Source: Paulinella micropora (Eukaryota > Cercozoa > Imbricatea > Euglyphida). Taken from it: a DNA stretch of 54,686 nucleotides. The notes beneath the pieces were generated by a model, which was not told the origin of the DNA, made no database searches, and saw only the letters and a program-made list of their open reading frames with translations. The position numbers and the translations under genes are program-made. Below are positions 25,983 to 37,677 of the stretch, piece by piece. The stretch covers positions 34,095 to 88,780 of the forward strand of contig BJOX01000045.1 in NCBI GenBank assembly GCA_009731375.1, in the 5' to 3' direction. Position 1 is the stretch's first letter, and every line of letters begins with the position of its first letter.

Positions 25983-28420
25983 ATGGACAATCAAGGTCAA
26001 GCTGACGACACGAACACTGGGGCTGGTCCCTTCCAGACACCCGTGTCGAATCGTGCCGATATATTCGGTCGTGATGCCAAAAATGCTGCACCTATCCCAC
26101 AGTCCCCATGGAGAGACGCTGGGGGCGCATTGATCTTGACCCGAACCACAATCCCTGTCATCCCTGTCCTCAGGCTAGTTTGGACATGACGGGACCCACG
26201 GGATGGCCAGCATCCCCAGCTGCACCTGAGAACCAATACCATTTCCCTCTCGCAGCCCCTCATATCCATAACAATATGTATGGGGACATCAACCATTGGA
26301 CCAGAGCAACCATGGTGGTGGAGGGAAAAGACAAGGTGCTTGGCTTAATGTCCAATAACCCACGGTTCATAGAACCCAATCGATAGTGGACCTTATAACA
26401 CTTTGGGAGGACTTATGTATGTGTCGCGACAGGCTTCTCGATGAGGCTTGGCAAACATACCACCAACAAGTCCCACGCTTAAGGCAAACACTCACTTGCA
26501 GCAAATACGCTAGTGAACAAACAGCCATCATCACTGCCGTAACTGCACCTGATGCCGCTGGCGTGGACACTCTGTATTGGCCCGATGCCAACTACCTAAA
26601 CCGTGTCCAGGCCAGCCTCACGAAAAGGCCTTAGTCACCCTCAAGGGACTCGAGAACGTCACTGGGATGTGGGAACGTGTTTTGACGGAACAAAAACACT
26701 GGCGGGATGCCATAATCCCACAGACCTCCCCAGCCTATGACGACCTCGTGCATTTCCTTGACGCGGTGGAAACCCCGACTGACCCTTTTGCCAAGATATC
26801 ATTGTTCCTAACGTGGCTTAAGATCCGAACCACTCCCGCGACACTCCTTGACCTGTCCGACGCGGAGACCACAGTACAAGTGGCCCCTCATCCGGCGGCC
26901 ACCCTCTATGTAACCAACTACCTCACTGTGGTAGACCTCATCCTCCAAGCCATTTCCGACTGCCTACGGATCCAAATAGCCGTGCATGCAGTGGGTGACG
27001 ATCGAACTGCCTCCACACCGGGGGGTAGCTCGATAATCACTTTTCGTCGTGTATCAAGTCGACGGAATATGGTGGATGAAAACATAGATAGGGATGCACC
27101 CCTCGAACGCCATCGCCCACCTAAGACAAAGACTGAAGACGCCAGTCATAAACGGGTGGACGCGGCGTTGCGAGCCGTTCGTGACCATGTCAACTTTGAC
27201 TTTGCAGCACACACGCAAAGTGCGAGACTCCCGTATCGAGAGGGCCTTAAGCTCCTAATGGCTTATGCTGCCCTGGATCGGATCGTGGCCAGTCACGCAC
27301 TTACGGTCGCCGATGTGAAGCAACTGCTGAACAGTCTTGTGGGTGGGTGGCCATCTCAGACGCTACTCACCACGGACTGGCCTACTTGGCAGATGACTGG
27401 CGAGGCTGGTGTGGGGCAGGGGAAACTCACACTCGACCAGCTCCCACATTACATGCTCCGCCAGTTCATAATATTATCCGCGGCAGACTGGGGCTACATC
27501 ATGCTCCCCCATATTGCTGTCGACCTCGTCCAGGACGCCGCCAGGCGGATGTGGGAAGACGATGTGGCAATCTCGTCCATCATCGATCTCCGACAGAAAC
27601 TGTTGACCAACTTAGTGAAGACCGATTTCGCTTCGTTGTTGTTGGCAGTCCTGAGCGGGATAGCGAAAGCCGAGCCGCAACAAGCGCGGACTGATGGCGA
27701 GACGTTCGTCCGGAATGTCCTAACCAAAGCCCAGGACTTGGATAACACGAACTTCAAAGTCACGCGGTTTCGCACAGACCGCATGTGCAAAGTGTCCCAT
27801 TTCCACAAGCAGTAGCTTTGCTGCCGAGGTCTTTACCTCCGACAAGATCGAAAGAGCCAAGCGGACCGATGTCCTGCTTAGAGCAATGACGATCACGGGT
27901 AGCACGCTTGAGGACCATCAGGCCAAACCGGGCCAAGTGTTTGATGTGTGGACTTTTGTGACCGGCAGCAGCTGGTCCAACCGCCGTCAATCGTGGTCTA
28001 GCTCGTCCAGGGGCGCCTATAGCTCCTCGAGTTCCTCTAGCTCTTCGTACACCCCTCCACCGCCCTCACTTCCATTTGGGGGGGCGACCAACTCGGCAAC
28101 CCCGGCCACCGGCACGTTCAACTCGATGCCTCCGGCTGTCGGGACGGCACTCCCATATCTGCCTCCCCCACCGCCATGCCTCCTCCACCCCCATGCCCTA
28201 CCAGTATTACCCTTCCTCTGGGTTCGCATCTCCGCCACTGTTGTCACCGCCCCCGGTTCCGTACCCTCCTACACGGGGCGGACCCACATCCGAGGGTAAG
28301 TCGGGCAAGAGAAAACTCGGTGACAACGGCGTGGTCAAACCGCTATCTCACCTCCCGCCGATTTCAGGCCCAAACAATTGCCCGTTTGGCCTTTTTAACG
28401 AGACCATTGCGGGACCGTGA
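25983..28420 (+). pseudogene. gag: Element A gag, frameshifted
   Basis: It starts at ATG 25983 (MDNQGQADDTNTG) and continues through frame changes near 26100, 26385 and 26620 into a long frame (26577-27815) of helical, Trp-rich capsid-like sequence. It then shifts again near 27805 and in the tail. The C-terminal part is a Ser run followed by Pro-rich sequence (PMPYQYYPSSGF) and a basic GKSGKRKLGD patch. No CCHC or CCCH knuckle is seen, unlike element B. Similarity to the B gag is too low to align by eye, so the gag role rests on position, composition and domain order. At least four indels make it non-functional as it stands. Confidence 0.6.
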
Positions 28421-28453
28421 CACAAAAGCCCAGGTGCGGAGTGCTGTGATTAT

Positions 28454-30586
28454 ATGATGCATGCGGTCATCTTCAACCCGCTTGATGACAACCGACTGTG
28501 GGTCGCCCCGTGCCAATGGTCAAATTCTTATCAATACCAACACCCACGCCAGGGTCAAGAACGGGTGGAACCAATAAAATGGTATATCCACCGTTGGTAC
28601 GTGGGGCGATCCAAGGTGAAGAGGGATGGCAAATGGGTCCTCAACCCTAAGGACAACCACACCGAAGGCATCCGAATTCCCGACGTCCATCCCGATGGGA
28701 CGACGTACTTCTTGCCGCCCGGGCAAGACCCGCCCTGGCTGGCCCAGTACTCAACCGAGGCCAAAGCTCGGGTGGAAAGGTACCGAAGCCAGGGCAGGAA
28801 GTACGACGAAGTGGCATGCTATATGCCCGGTAAAGAACACCTGATCGGTACCTTACATACACATACGCACCCTCTCAGACCTCAGATGCCCCTATGCTCC
28901 ATGCAGGCGTCAAAAAGGCGAAGACGGGAAACAAAAAACCCAAGAACAAATAACCGTGGGCCACCCAATGTGTCCACACCCGAGTCAACGACACGTGGTG
29001 CCTCGCCCTCGGGAGCGTTCTCCTTGCTCCTGAGTGGGACAGATACGCCATGTGCTGGCCGGCAAACTAAGGCGCCCGCCATGGGGACAGCCGCAGAGCA
29101 GCCTACCGTAGTGGCTCCGACTCTTCTTTTCACGGTCCCGGTTCAATCGCCGACCGAAACTCTGTATAGTCCCATAGAGGCTACGACCTCACCGATAGAG
29201 GATAGCGTTGAGACGAGGGATAAGGATATAGTGATGGGTAGCGACGACAACCGTCGGGAGCGTGTACCGAACGAGCCGGACACGGTCGCTGACCTTACCA
29301 TAGAGGTCGGTTTACCCAATCCCTTACCCAAAGACACCGTCGCAAAGGCGACTCCGGCTGTAGATCCCGACACGATCACATCAAGTATATGTNNNNNNNN
29401 NNATGATGGGGGGGCACCCAATAAGCCCTCGGACCCTCGCGTAAGACCCGCGAGGCCTATCAGTGTCCGGCAGGTAGAAAAACCCGCCCCTTTTGTGAAC
29501 AAGGTAAATAAAGTATATGCAGGGGCACGCTCATATGATATATACTCAGGGCCGACCCTATTAGATCGTCGTACCAGTCTGATAAGGGGTACGGTCATTA
29601 GATCCGATGTCAATCATCCACGCATACCACGCCCCGACGACAAGGCTGTCCCATCACTGCCGGTCGGATACACCCCTTCACCTTTCCAAGTGGCGACCAC
29701 TATGGTCCTTCCCGCCACGAGGGGTGACAAAGCCATCGCCCCGGCAGTCATTCGCCAAATGGGTCTCACTCCATTGCACGACTCTGACCGACTCGGAGTG
29801 ACGGCGCGATCACAAGCGCGACAGTTCGCCGAGACAGAGTTAAGACAGGCATTGACAACCCGAGCCGAACCGGTAGACCTCCCACCGGCGGAGGCACGGG
29901 GTATGAGCTACACCAAATTATACTGGAAAGAGCTCAAGGGCTACCTGGATACCGGAAATGATAGCATGGCCCAAATCACATTCGCGGGCAAACGTTTCAT
30001 AGACAAATATGGACGTCTGTTTGATTTTACTAAGACAGGCCCGCTCGGATATATCCGGGGTGACGACGAAGGGAGCGCGATCGTAGGATGTGTCCCGTTG
30101 ACAGTCGAATTCCCGTCCGGGATGTCTTATACCGTTCATGTCTTGGTCGTCCCGGCCTTCCCAGGCACTATCGTTTTGGGCAAACCCGATCTCAAAATGA
30201 TGGATGCGCAGCTTATGCTGGGACAGGATGTCATCAAATATGGACGTGGACGACATGAGTCTGAATTCCCGATCCTACAATCGGAAACGGACCTCCCACG
30301 ACGGCACCCATATGGCGGTAGGGCTCAGGTCACACTGATACCACCGGCCCCTCCATTACCCTATGATGGACACCTCGCCGAGCAACCTCGTCTTACCCCA
30401 CAGGGTACGGCATGGGTGTACGCCAATGTATACATCCCAGAGCCGGATGACAAGCCACCCAACCCATGGGCCTACATCTCCACGTCCGCGGAAGTGAAGA
30501 CCGCATGTGCGAAGTGTCCCATTGGACAAGCAGTAGCTTTGCTGCCGAGTTTTACCTCCGACAAGATCGAAAGAGCCAAGCGGGCC
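28454..30586 (+). CDS. pol: Element A pol, N-terminal part with DTG aspartic protease
   Basis: ATG 28454 opens an uninterrupted frame apart from the gap at 29393. Residues 1-135 form a Trp/Tyr-rich module (DDNRLWVAPCQWSNSYQYQ, later DGKWVLNPKDN) that I do not recognise. A basic Ser/Pro linker follows. At about residue 495 lies YWKELKGYLDTGNDSMAQIT, a retropepsin with the catalytic Asp in DTG (29948-29956), then a flap-like GY-RGDDEG and the hydrophobic strand TIVLGKPDLKMMDA. The protease would cleave Gag-Pol. The last 30 residues before the gap at 30587 derive from a gag segment duplicated in another frame and are probably not native. Confidence 0.7.
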
Positions 30587-30596
30587 NNNNNNNNNN

Positions 30597-31238
30597 TCAC
30601 CAATACGTACGGGTCAAAACGAGCCTGGTATACCATGCTTCCAAAAGGCTGACGGAGGATGATGACGTCATGCTAAAGCTGAAGCAATGGTACCAAGTCA
30701 CAGATCCGATACGGCCGGAAAGCTTAACGCCGGTGCCCAAAATATTATCCGACCGCCTAGACCGGGGCGAAGACATTACGATTATCCTTCCAATCCATCC
30801 CACCGTCATGTGGTGGAGAGATGTTTTGGATCGGGTGATCGATGATCCTATTCCAAATCCCTAGCCGACAGTCCAAACCCCTTATGGCCTTTCGCTTGGG
30901 GTCCGTTAAGGACGGGTTAGCATACCGTACCAAGCTCATGATCCGCAAGGTCGATGACTTACGGGAAGCGGCATTCCAAATCTTCCCCCGGCTTCTACCA
31001 TAAGTCCGTGGCGAAACAATATGCCGAAATGATCACCGATCTACAGGAGTTTGCCTCTTGGGACACTCAATCCTCCACGCGATACCCTGGACGGGACGCG
31101 AAGGACGAGGTTGAAGACCCGGACTCCATACTTGAGTACCCGGATGACCCACGGCACCAAAAACCCGTCGAGGACATCATTGACGAGGTCATGGCGCGAC
31201 AACAGGGGTCGCCAGACTTTGTCCGGGACCTCAACATA
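30597..31238 (+). pseudogene. Element A pol connector between protease and RT, broken
   Basis: Fragments in several frames match a conserved block of element B: VLDRVIDDPIPNP, then RLGSVKDGLAYRTKLM, then SVAKQYAEMITDLQEF, against DRLIDHPIPVP, RLGSREQSSAYKQKL and PIQYANLIDMLV in B. Stops and frame changes occur at about 30862 and 30990-31010. The reading ends at SPDFVRDLN, where the foreign insert begins. The function of the block is unknown; the conservation in two diverged elements shows it was selected. Confidence 0.6.
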
Positions 31239-32979
31239 TGTAGTTAGCTGCCCATAAAAAGTCTAATAAATGACAGTTTAATTTTCACTTAATTTCAAGG
31301 TACGATTTCATTTATTTAAGTGATTACTTTGAATTCTACATTTTAAAAAATAAATTGAGATTTGATGGTTCTTGCGTTGTAAGCGTTCTTGCATCCAACC
31401 AGTAACATTTTTGAGCGTGAAGTTTCACGATTGCCTAGGAAATTCTACGGGTTTTTTGGTTGAGCTGGGGAAATGTTTTTTTTTACACTGGGGAATTTTT
31501 TTTTTCACTGGAAAAATAGTGTCAGAGGCCTATACACTGGGCTAGTTTCTGATGTGTAAGGAACACATAATGAATGAAGAACGTAAGAATTTAGTTCACT
31601 GAGTTTCAAGGAACATATGTATATACTTTCATTAAAATAGCATTTGTATATACTGAGCAATTTCAAAGTGAAAACCGGTCGTAATGAATCAAAGCAAAAT
31701 AAAAAAATCGTCATAGAAGCTGTATTATTCATTAAATGTTGCTGGAAAGTAGTTAATTCAACTCCTATGTTCACTAGTTGAACATTCCTGACTTTTTGTG
31801 GCTTATTTTTTTGTGTGTCTAAAAATATAAAGTCAGACATTTTTTGAAGCATGAAACTCGAGAAGGCAGTGACCTTGTGTGCATTTCAGGAGGTCTGTGC
31901 ACATATTCTGAGGCTTGGACTAGCATCACAATAAACAAAAACATCATTTTCAACAATAAAATTGAAAGAAGCGATGCGCTCTCATCGATTTTTAAAAAAT
32001 ATAAAGTCAGACGTTTTTTGAAGCATGAAACTCGAGAAGGCAGTGACCTTGTATGCATTTCAGGAGGTCTGTGCACATGTTCTGAGGCTTGGAATAGCAT
32101 CACAATAAACAAAAACATCATTTTCAACAATAAAATTGAAAGGAGCGATGCGCTCAGCTCTCATCGATTTTCAAAGTGATGTTTTGGTCAATACTATCGA
32201 AAAATCGCTGTGTGAAATCTCATTGTGTATTCAAATTACCAAGGACAGGCTTTGTGAATTTACGTGTATTAAGTATACAAACAGATTTAGACATTCTATA
32301 GTCCTATGCAAACTGATTTCTAATCACAAAACATAACTTTCCATTTTTTCATTGTAAAAAAATACCACCAAACACCAAGTAAGTTTGTCGTACAGAAGAG
32401 GAATTTTATTGAAAAAATTTATACACGTGTTCTTGAACTAGTATCCTATTGAACTATCAAAGCGAAGACCACCAAAGATACAAGGAGCTACAAAAATCAA
32501 TAACGAAAACGAGTGCACAGACACCATTTTTGACATGGGAAATTTCACGACCTCTTCCAAAAATCAACACCGCAAAAATCGGGTCACTGTCGTATAAAAA
32601 AGTGAGGGCCGGCCTGAACAACATGCATTTTTCATGTCAAAAAGGGGCTGCGATCTAGTTCTGAACCAGAAGGTTTTATAACATTTCAAATATACAATAT
32701 AAAAGAAAAAAATCCAATCTATTCCCCACAGTAATTTTCAGCGACTTTAATTAACATCGCTCATAGTGGTTTTTTTCAAAAAACTTCCTCAATCAGAACG
32801 TGTTGTATTTGACCACAAAGATGTGCAGTCAAGAAGTGACATATGATTGTTTTTTTAATAGTGGGGAATAGTTCAAGACATGTATAATTAATTTTTGAAA
32901 ACAGTTTGAACACATCTATTTTAGTTTAAACGCAGATTTGCGCCCCGATTTCACTGCATTTATTTACATGCTAACTACA
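31239..32979. mobile_element. 1,741-bp TA-flanked insertion with 10-bp inverted ends
   Basis: Ends TGTAGTTAGC and GCTAACTACA are perfect inverted repeats. Both sides are flanked by TA (31237-31238, 32980-32981) within a CATATG target. AT-rich, unlike the GC-richer pol around it, with no transposase recognised. TA duplication and short inverted ends fit the Tc1/mariner style or a derivative. The interior has a 174-bp tandem pair. Confidence 0.75.
31821..32170. repeat. 174-bp tandem duplication inside the insertion
   Basis: Two units starting ATAAAGTCAGAC, each with GAAGCATGAAACTCGAGAAG and GAGCGATGCGCTC-like ends, about 95 percent alike. Both strands stay open through them, but no family is recognised. 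Confidence 0.85.
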
Positions 32980-32981
32980 TA

Positions 32982-34330
32982 TGAGGCCCAATTCCTTAAG
33001 AACAAAAAGCTGTTCGGCCCGCTTGTCGCTGGCGGGGTGACCCATGCTGCCGCCATAATAGAACGACAAGTCGGACAGACTATGCCCCGCCTCAAGGGAT
33101 CACGCCTCAGTTACAAAGAGGAACAGATCTGCGAGGAAATGGTGCAGGACATATTAGCCAAGCGACTGATCGAGCCATCGTGGTTGGAATTCCGATCGCC
33201 GGTCAGACTGGCCCCAAAGCCGGATGGCAAACAGCGCTTGTGCATCAACTATACCAGGCTGAACAAGATCATTAAGAGCGTCAAGGCCCCTATCCCTCGT
33301 ATGCGAGATGGTCTTAACAAGCTTGGGCAGGCAAAATTCTTTACCAAACTCGACCTAAAGAACGGTTTCTGGAATATACCGCTCGAGGCGGAAAGCCGTC
33401 CGTTGACTGCCTTCGCTGTCGGGGGGAGACTGTACCAATGGTCAGTCCTCCCGATGGGACTGAAGACGGCTCCGGCAATATTTCAGGACTGTATGAACCA
33501 GGCTCTATCGGACCCGAAATATGGGGACGCCCAATTCATAGAGACCTATGGCCATACAAACCTATACAGCTTCTGTTATATCGACGACATTGTCATTTAC
33601 TCCAATACGGAGGCGGAACACCTGGCTCATGTGTCAGATGTGTTGCGCCGCTTGGAGGCTTCGGCCTGAAGCTGAACCTAGAGAAATGCTCGTTCGCAAA
33701 CGATACATGGTACAGGGGGGCGAGATAGTGCTAAAGCAGGAGAAGCGGGACGCCATTCGTTCCCTCTGTATGGCACAAGTCTATTCCGAATTCATTCCCA
33801 ACTTCCAAGACTTCGTCAAACCTCTGCGGGATTTCTGCCTTAACGGTGACCCGTATGGGAAATGGCCACCCGAGGCCGAAGAGACGTATAACAAGTTGAA
33901 GGAAGCTTTAACAAGAGACCCTCTTATGGAGGGCGGGTCAGTCCTAATTCTACCCAATTTCGAAAAGCGCTTTATACTCGCTACTGACGCATCCAAATAT
34001 GCAGTCGGGGCGGTATTACAGCAATACGACTCCGCTCACAAGCAACTCCGGCCAATTATGTTCGTCAGCAAAAAGCTGACCCCCGAACAGGTGAACTACT
34101 GCACACGGCAACGCGAAGCGTTAGCGATAGTGTGGGCGTTCAGCCGGCTGCGAGAGTACTTGTGGGGCGCACCGAATATACTAGTCCAAACCGACCATGC
34201 CAACCTGAGGTGGCTCATGGATAAGGAACATACGGGCCGACTAGCGAGATGGCAGTCGGAATTAGCCTCGTATGATTCACAATTGAGTACATCAAAGGCA
34301 AGGAAAACACGGTCCCGGACAGCCTTTCCC
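32982..34330 (+). pseudogene. pol: Element A pol: reverse transcriptase and RNase H, frameshifted
   Basis: After the insert the frame resumes at YEAQFLKNKKLFGPLVAGGV. RT motifs are visible: RLCINYTRLNKI, FTKLDLKNGFWNIPL with the first catalytic Asp, LPMGLKTAPAIFQ, and YIDD at 33577-33588. Frames change near 33655 and 33710, and about ten residues plus the YLGY segment are lost before MAQVYSEFIP. RNase H shows ATDASKYAVGAVLQQ, TRQREALAIVWAF and TDHANLRWLM. A further shift follows near 34285 before TVPDSLSRM. Clearly Ty3/gypsy type by motif order. Confidence 0.85.
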
Positions 34331-34332
34331 GA

Positions 34333-35177
34333 ATGCCGAGAGTCAAAGGCTCCATCGGGGACGGACTTGACCGGTTCGCCATGCACACACCAACGGCATG
34401 CCTTGTCGGGTGGACTGGCAACGATGACTGGTTGGCCAACGAACACACGCCGGGGTTCACAGACACACTGCCTACGGGTATGGCATATATAGCCACCAGC
34501 GCCATCAGCTGGCAACCGGGATATAAGACGGATACCCAAGAGCAGCTGCTGGAAAACCTGGAGTCTATCCGCCGCGTATGCTGCGCTAAGCACCGGAAGA
34601 CTGGCCGGATCTCCTTGAGGAGATCGATACGCAGTCAGACATCCTCAGCGAAGGGGATATACGGGAGGGCCAGACCCACGAACATGAACACTCCATGAAC
34701 GCGTTCTTTTCCAATAAGAATCAGTCGTTCTGGGTGCCGAAGAATGTTCACCCGTCTAGGTCTGCCACCATCGCAGCCGCAACCCAAACGCAACATACCC
34801 AGGATCACATCGGCCTGGTCACCAGCGCCCTACAGCTGGGTGATATGGATATGACCTTGGCCAGCCCTGCGGTTTAGTCAGTTAGCCAGGGATTCGAAGG
34901 AATGGGGCCCTTTATATCTCACGCCATGGATGCCCAAAAGCATCCCGAGACAAGGGAGATCCACCTCCAGAAGAAGACCATGGCATGGCACGATGACCTC
35001 CTATGGTACAATGGGTCCGGAGGCAAGTGGGAAAAGACGCAGTCCAAATGGACGCTGTGGGTCCCTCCACAGCTTCGAAAGGCGATCTTAACCGCTACCC
35101 ATCGCTCCGCCTTAAACTCCCACCTAGGAAGGGACAAAATGTCGTGATTCATTTCACGGAAATTTTGGTGGCATGGC
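34333..35177 (+). pseudogene. Element A pol: RNase H to integrase linker and zinc-binding start
   Basis: Broken by frame changes and a TAG at 34875. MAWHDDLLWYNGSGGKW and KWTLWVPPQLRKAILTATHR match B (MAWRDGLLWYKG, KWTLWVPEKLRR). The H...H half of the integrase HHCC zinc finger lies at about 35098-35122 (THR...NSHLGRDK), followed by a frameshift. Confidence 0.65.
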
Positions 35178-36474
35178 GTGCAAAAGGCCATATCCGAAAC
35201 GGTGGATACGTGTGAACACTGCAAGCAAATCACATCTCCGCACCCAAACTCTCAGAGGGGCCTGTACGGCGAATACAAGCTGATAGAAGACCTCTTTGAG
35301 ACCTTACACATAGACTTCGTGGGCCCACTACCACGAGCAGAACACCATAACTACCGGTACATCCTGACCGCCATCGATCGCTTTTCGAACTACGTGTTCG
35401 CGGCTCCGGTCAAGGAGAAGGACGCAGCATCGACATGCGAGGCCTTGATCGATCACGTCTTTCGGTGCACGGGAGTACCCACGAACGTATACAGCGATAG
35501 GGGCTCAGAGTTCACCAATGCGCTCTCAGCACAGCTGTCTGCGGCGTGGGGATTTAAATGGAAGTATGTCACGGCATACTCACCAGAGAGCAACGGCAAG
35601 ATAGAAGGGTCCATAGGCCACTCAAAACCGCCCTCCAACAACACTGCCGTGATAACCAACACATCTGGCACAAGGCACTTCCGTCCTTTGTGTTCTCCAT
35701 GAACAACACGGGCTCGAAGGCGTTAGGTGGGAAGACCACTGGCGCCTCCCCAAATTTGCTCGTGTACGGCCGTCATTTACGTATTCCGGAAGATATGGTG
35801 CTCCCGCACCGCCCGGAAGGCGGATTCCTAGAACACGAAGAGCTCTTCGCATGTCGCCTAAGGGTGATGGCGGAAGCTCGACATTATGTGGCCAAGGCCC
35901 GAGAGGCTGAAGAGGGCAGCCGCCAAAACCAGAACACACCATCCAAGGTCAAGTACGAATCGGGAGAGTACCATGCGGGGGACCTAGTATTCCTATACGT
36001 CCCGCAGGTCCCCAACTTGGTCAGTGTGAAGCTATGTGGCAGGGACTCTACACCGTATTGGAACAAGTAGGGGCTCTGACCTACCGCATACAGGGTAAAG
36101 GCAAGACACTAGTGGTCCATGTCCGACGCTTAATGCGTTTTAACCCCATGCTCGACCGAAACGAGACCATGGCGGATGTTATCCAAAAGCTGAACATAAG
36201 CTTGCGTGCCCCGCCTAAGCGCCGTGACAAGACGGCCGAGGCGAAGGATAATCCCGATCAGCCGATCCCGGCAGCGGAGAATAACGCAGCATCAGCGCCC
36301 AGCCAAGAGGGTATGGACGTCGACCGAGATGACGGACCCTCCCCGGCAGTCATAGCTCCGCGGCCGGATATCCATCCGCAGACCGAACAGGAGGCAAAAG
36401 CGGACATCGCCCCTCAGCGCCCACCGGGTGAGTCCAAGCTGAAGAAAGGCGAAGACGTTAAGGCCATCCATTGA
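35160..36474 (+). pseudogene. pol: Element A pol: integrase core and GPY-like module, frameshifted
   Basis: The CEHCKQ half of the zinc finger is followed by the DDE core: LHIDFVGPLP, VYSDRGSEF and YSPESNGKIE carry the three catalytic acids. A frameshift near 35610 leads to HRPLKTAL and SKALGG. The C-terminal module DLVFLYVPQVPNLVSVKL, then GLYTVLEQVGALTYRIQGKG after another shift near 36035, corresponds to the GPY/F module that helps strand transfer. A Glu/Pro/Ala-rich spacer follows up to a TGA at 36472. Confidence 0.8.
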
Positions 36475-36950
36475 CACGTGGGTAAGATATATATCCTCCG
36501 TCCACCGACGGCCCACGTAGGCGACGATTGCCTTCATGACTTCTTCCTGATGAAGGTCAAGGAATGGGAACCGAAGGTCCGCGCCACCAGGGCGAATAAA
36601 GCGACCTCGGCCGAACCGCCCATCCTACATTTTTATCGGTCACACCAAGACCTTGGCAGTCCTGAATTCCGAGTCTTCTACCGGTGTACCGGGTCGGGAA
36701 AAACGTAGAGACGTTCTGGAAGGGCATTACCGATAAATCGCCCGGATACAAGCCCTGGCAGATCCAAGTATGGCCGCGCATGGTGCTAGATTACCCATTC
36801 GACCTCCAACATGGCCGAATCCCAATACGGGTATGGGACGAGATAGCCGCCGAAGGCGTCTCCACTGGTCTCATAGGGGCGCCAGCACCGGGGAAATACA
36901 AACCCGGCAGACTAGGCCAAGCTGCTAAATCCAAACGGGCTCGAAAGTAG
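36475..36950 (+). pseudogene. Element A pol: C-terminal extension after integrase
   Basis: GKIYILRPPTAHVGDD, PPILHFYRSHQDLGS, then after a frameshift near 36690 MVLDYPFDLQHGRIP and TGLIGAPAPGKYKPG. The same blocks in the same order close the pol of element B. Not a chromodomain I can recognise, although it sits where chromoviruses carry one. Confidence 0.65.
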
Positions 36951-37677
36951 TCGAGGTGATGATCGATGAAACGCATAGCCAAAACACGGGTAGTATAGGG
37001 GTACCGGGCCCAACCGCACCGAGCGGAAACCTAGCCACTGCCATACTAGGGACACACCCGAAGATACCTCTGTCTTGTTTAAAATACTACCTAAGTCCGC
37101 TCTTCTACGGGAAAGAGGGGATTGGACCTAACATGATGTAACAAACGGGAAAAATGACCCTGCCCCGCCCTCCGTGGGGTGCGACGGCCCTGAGGGTATC
37201 TTGACGGTTCGGTAGTTGGTGTTACCACCATGGGTCGGAATAATTTCTGGCTAGCTCAACCTGGCCATTGCACATCACACTCGCCTCCTCCCGAGTTGCT
37301 AGCCCGCCTCCCGCGGCTCTGGCATGTGTAGGGTGTGATAAATTATTCTCCACAGAATGTTACGTCATTTATGTCACGTCCTCCCTATCTTGTTGTTTGG
37401 GTGGAAGGTTGAAAAACACCAAGAGCCATAAGCATATATACTTCATTCATGCACTTAAGTGTCCCTATTCCTAGACAGCCCGATTCATATATAATCCCGA
37501 GGCATTAAGTACGGACAGGCGAAGGGATCCAAGGGCTCACGTCGCACCCAAATCCCCCTGTTGACATGTACATAAGTAAGCAAGTGTGCAAAGACGACAA
37601 ACATCCCATAATTCATAGCAAACACACTTGCCTTGCTCATAATTTTGGCTCAAAGACATACTGACATTCAAGCCCTT
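36951..37677. other. Element A spacer between pol and the extra ORF
   Basis: About 0.7 kb. A 60-codon frame at 36956-37141 (MMIDETHSQNTGSIG) has no recognised content. Expression of the downstream ORF would need splicing, an internal promoter or an internal entry. No such signal is identified. Confidence 0.4.
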
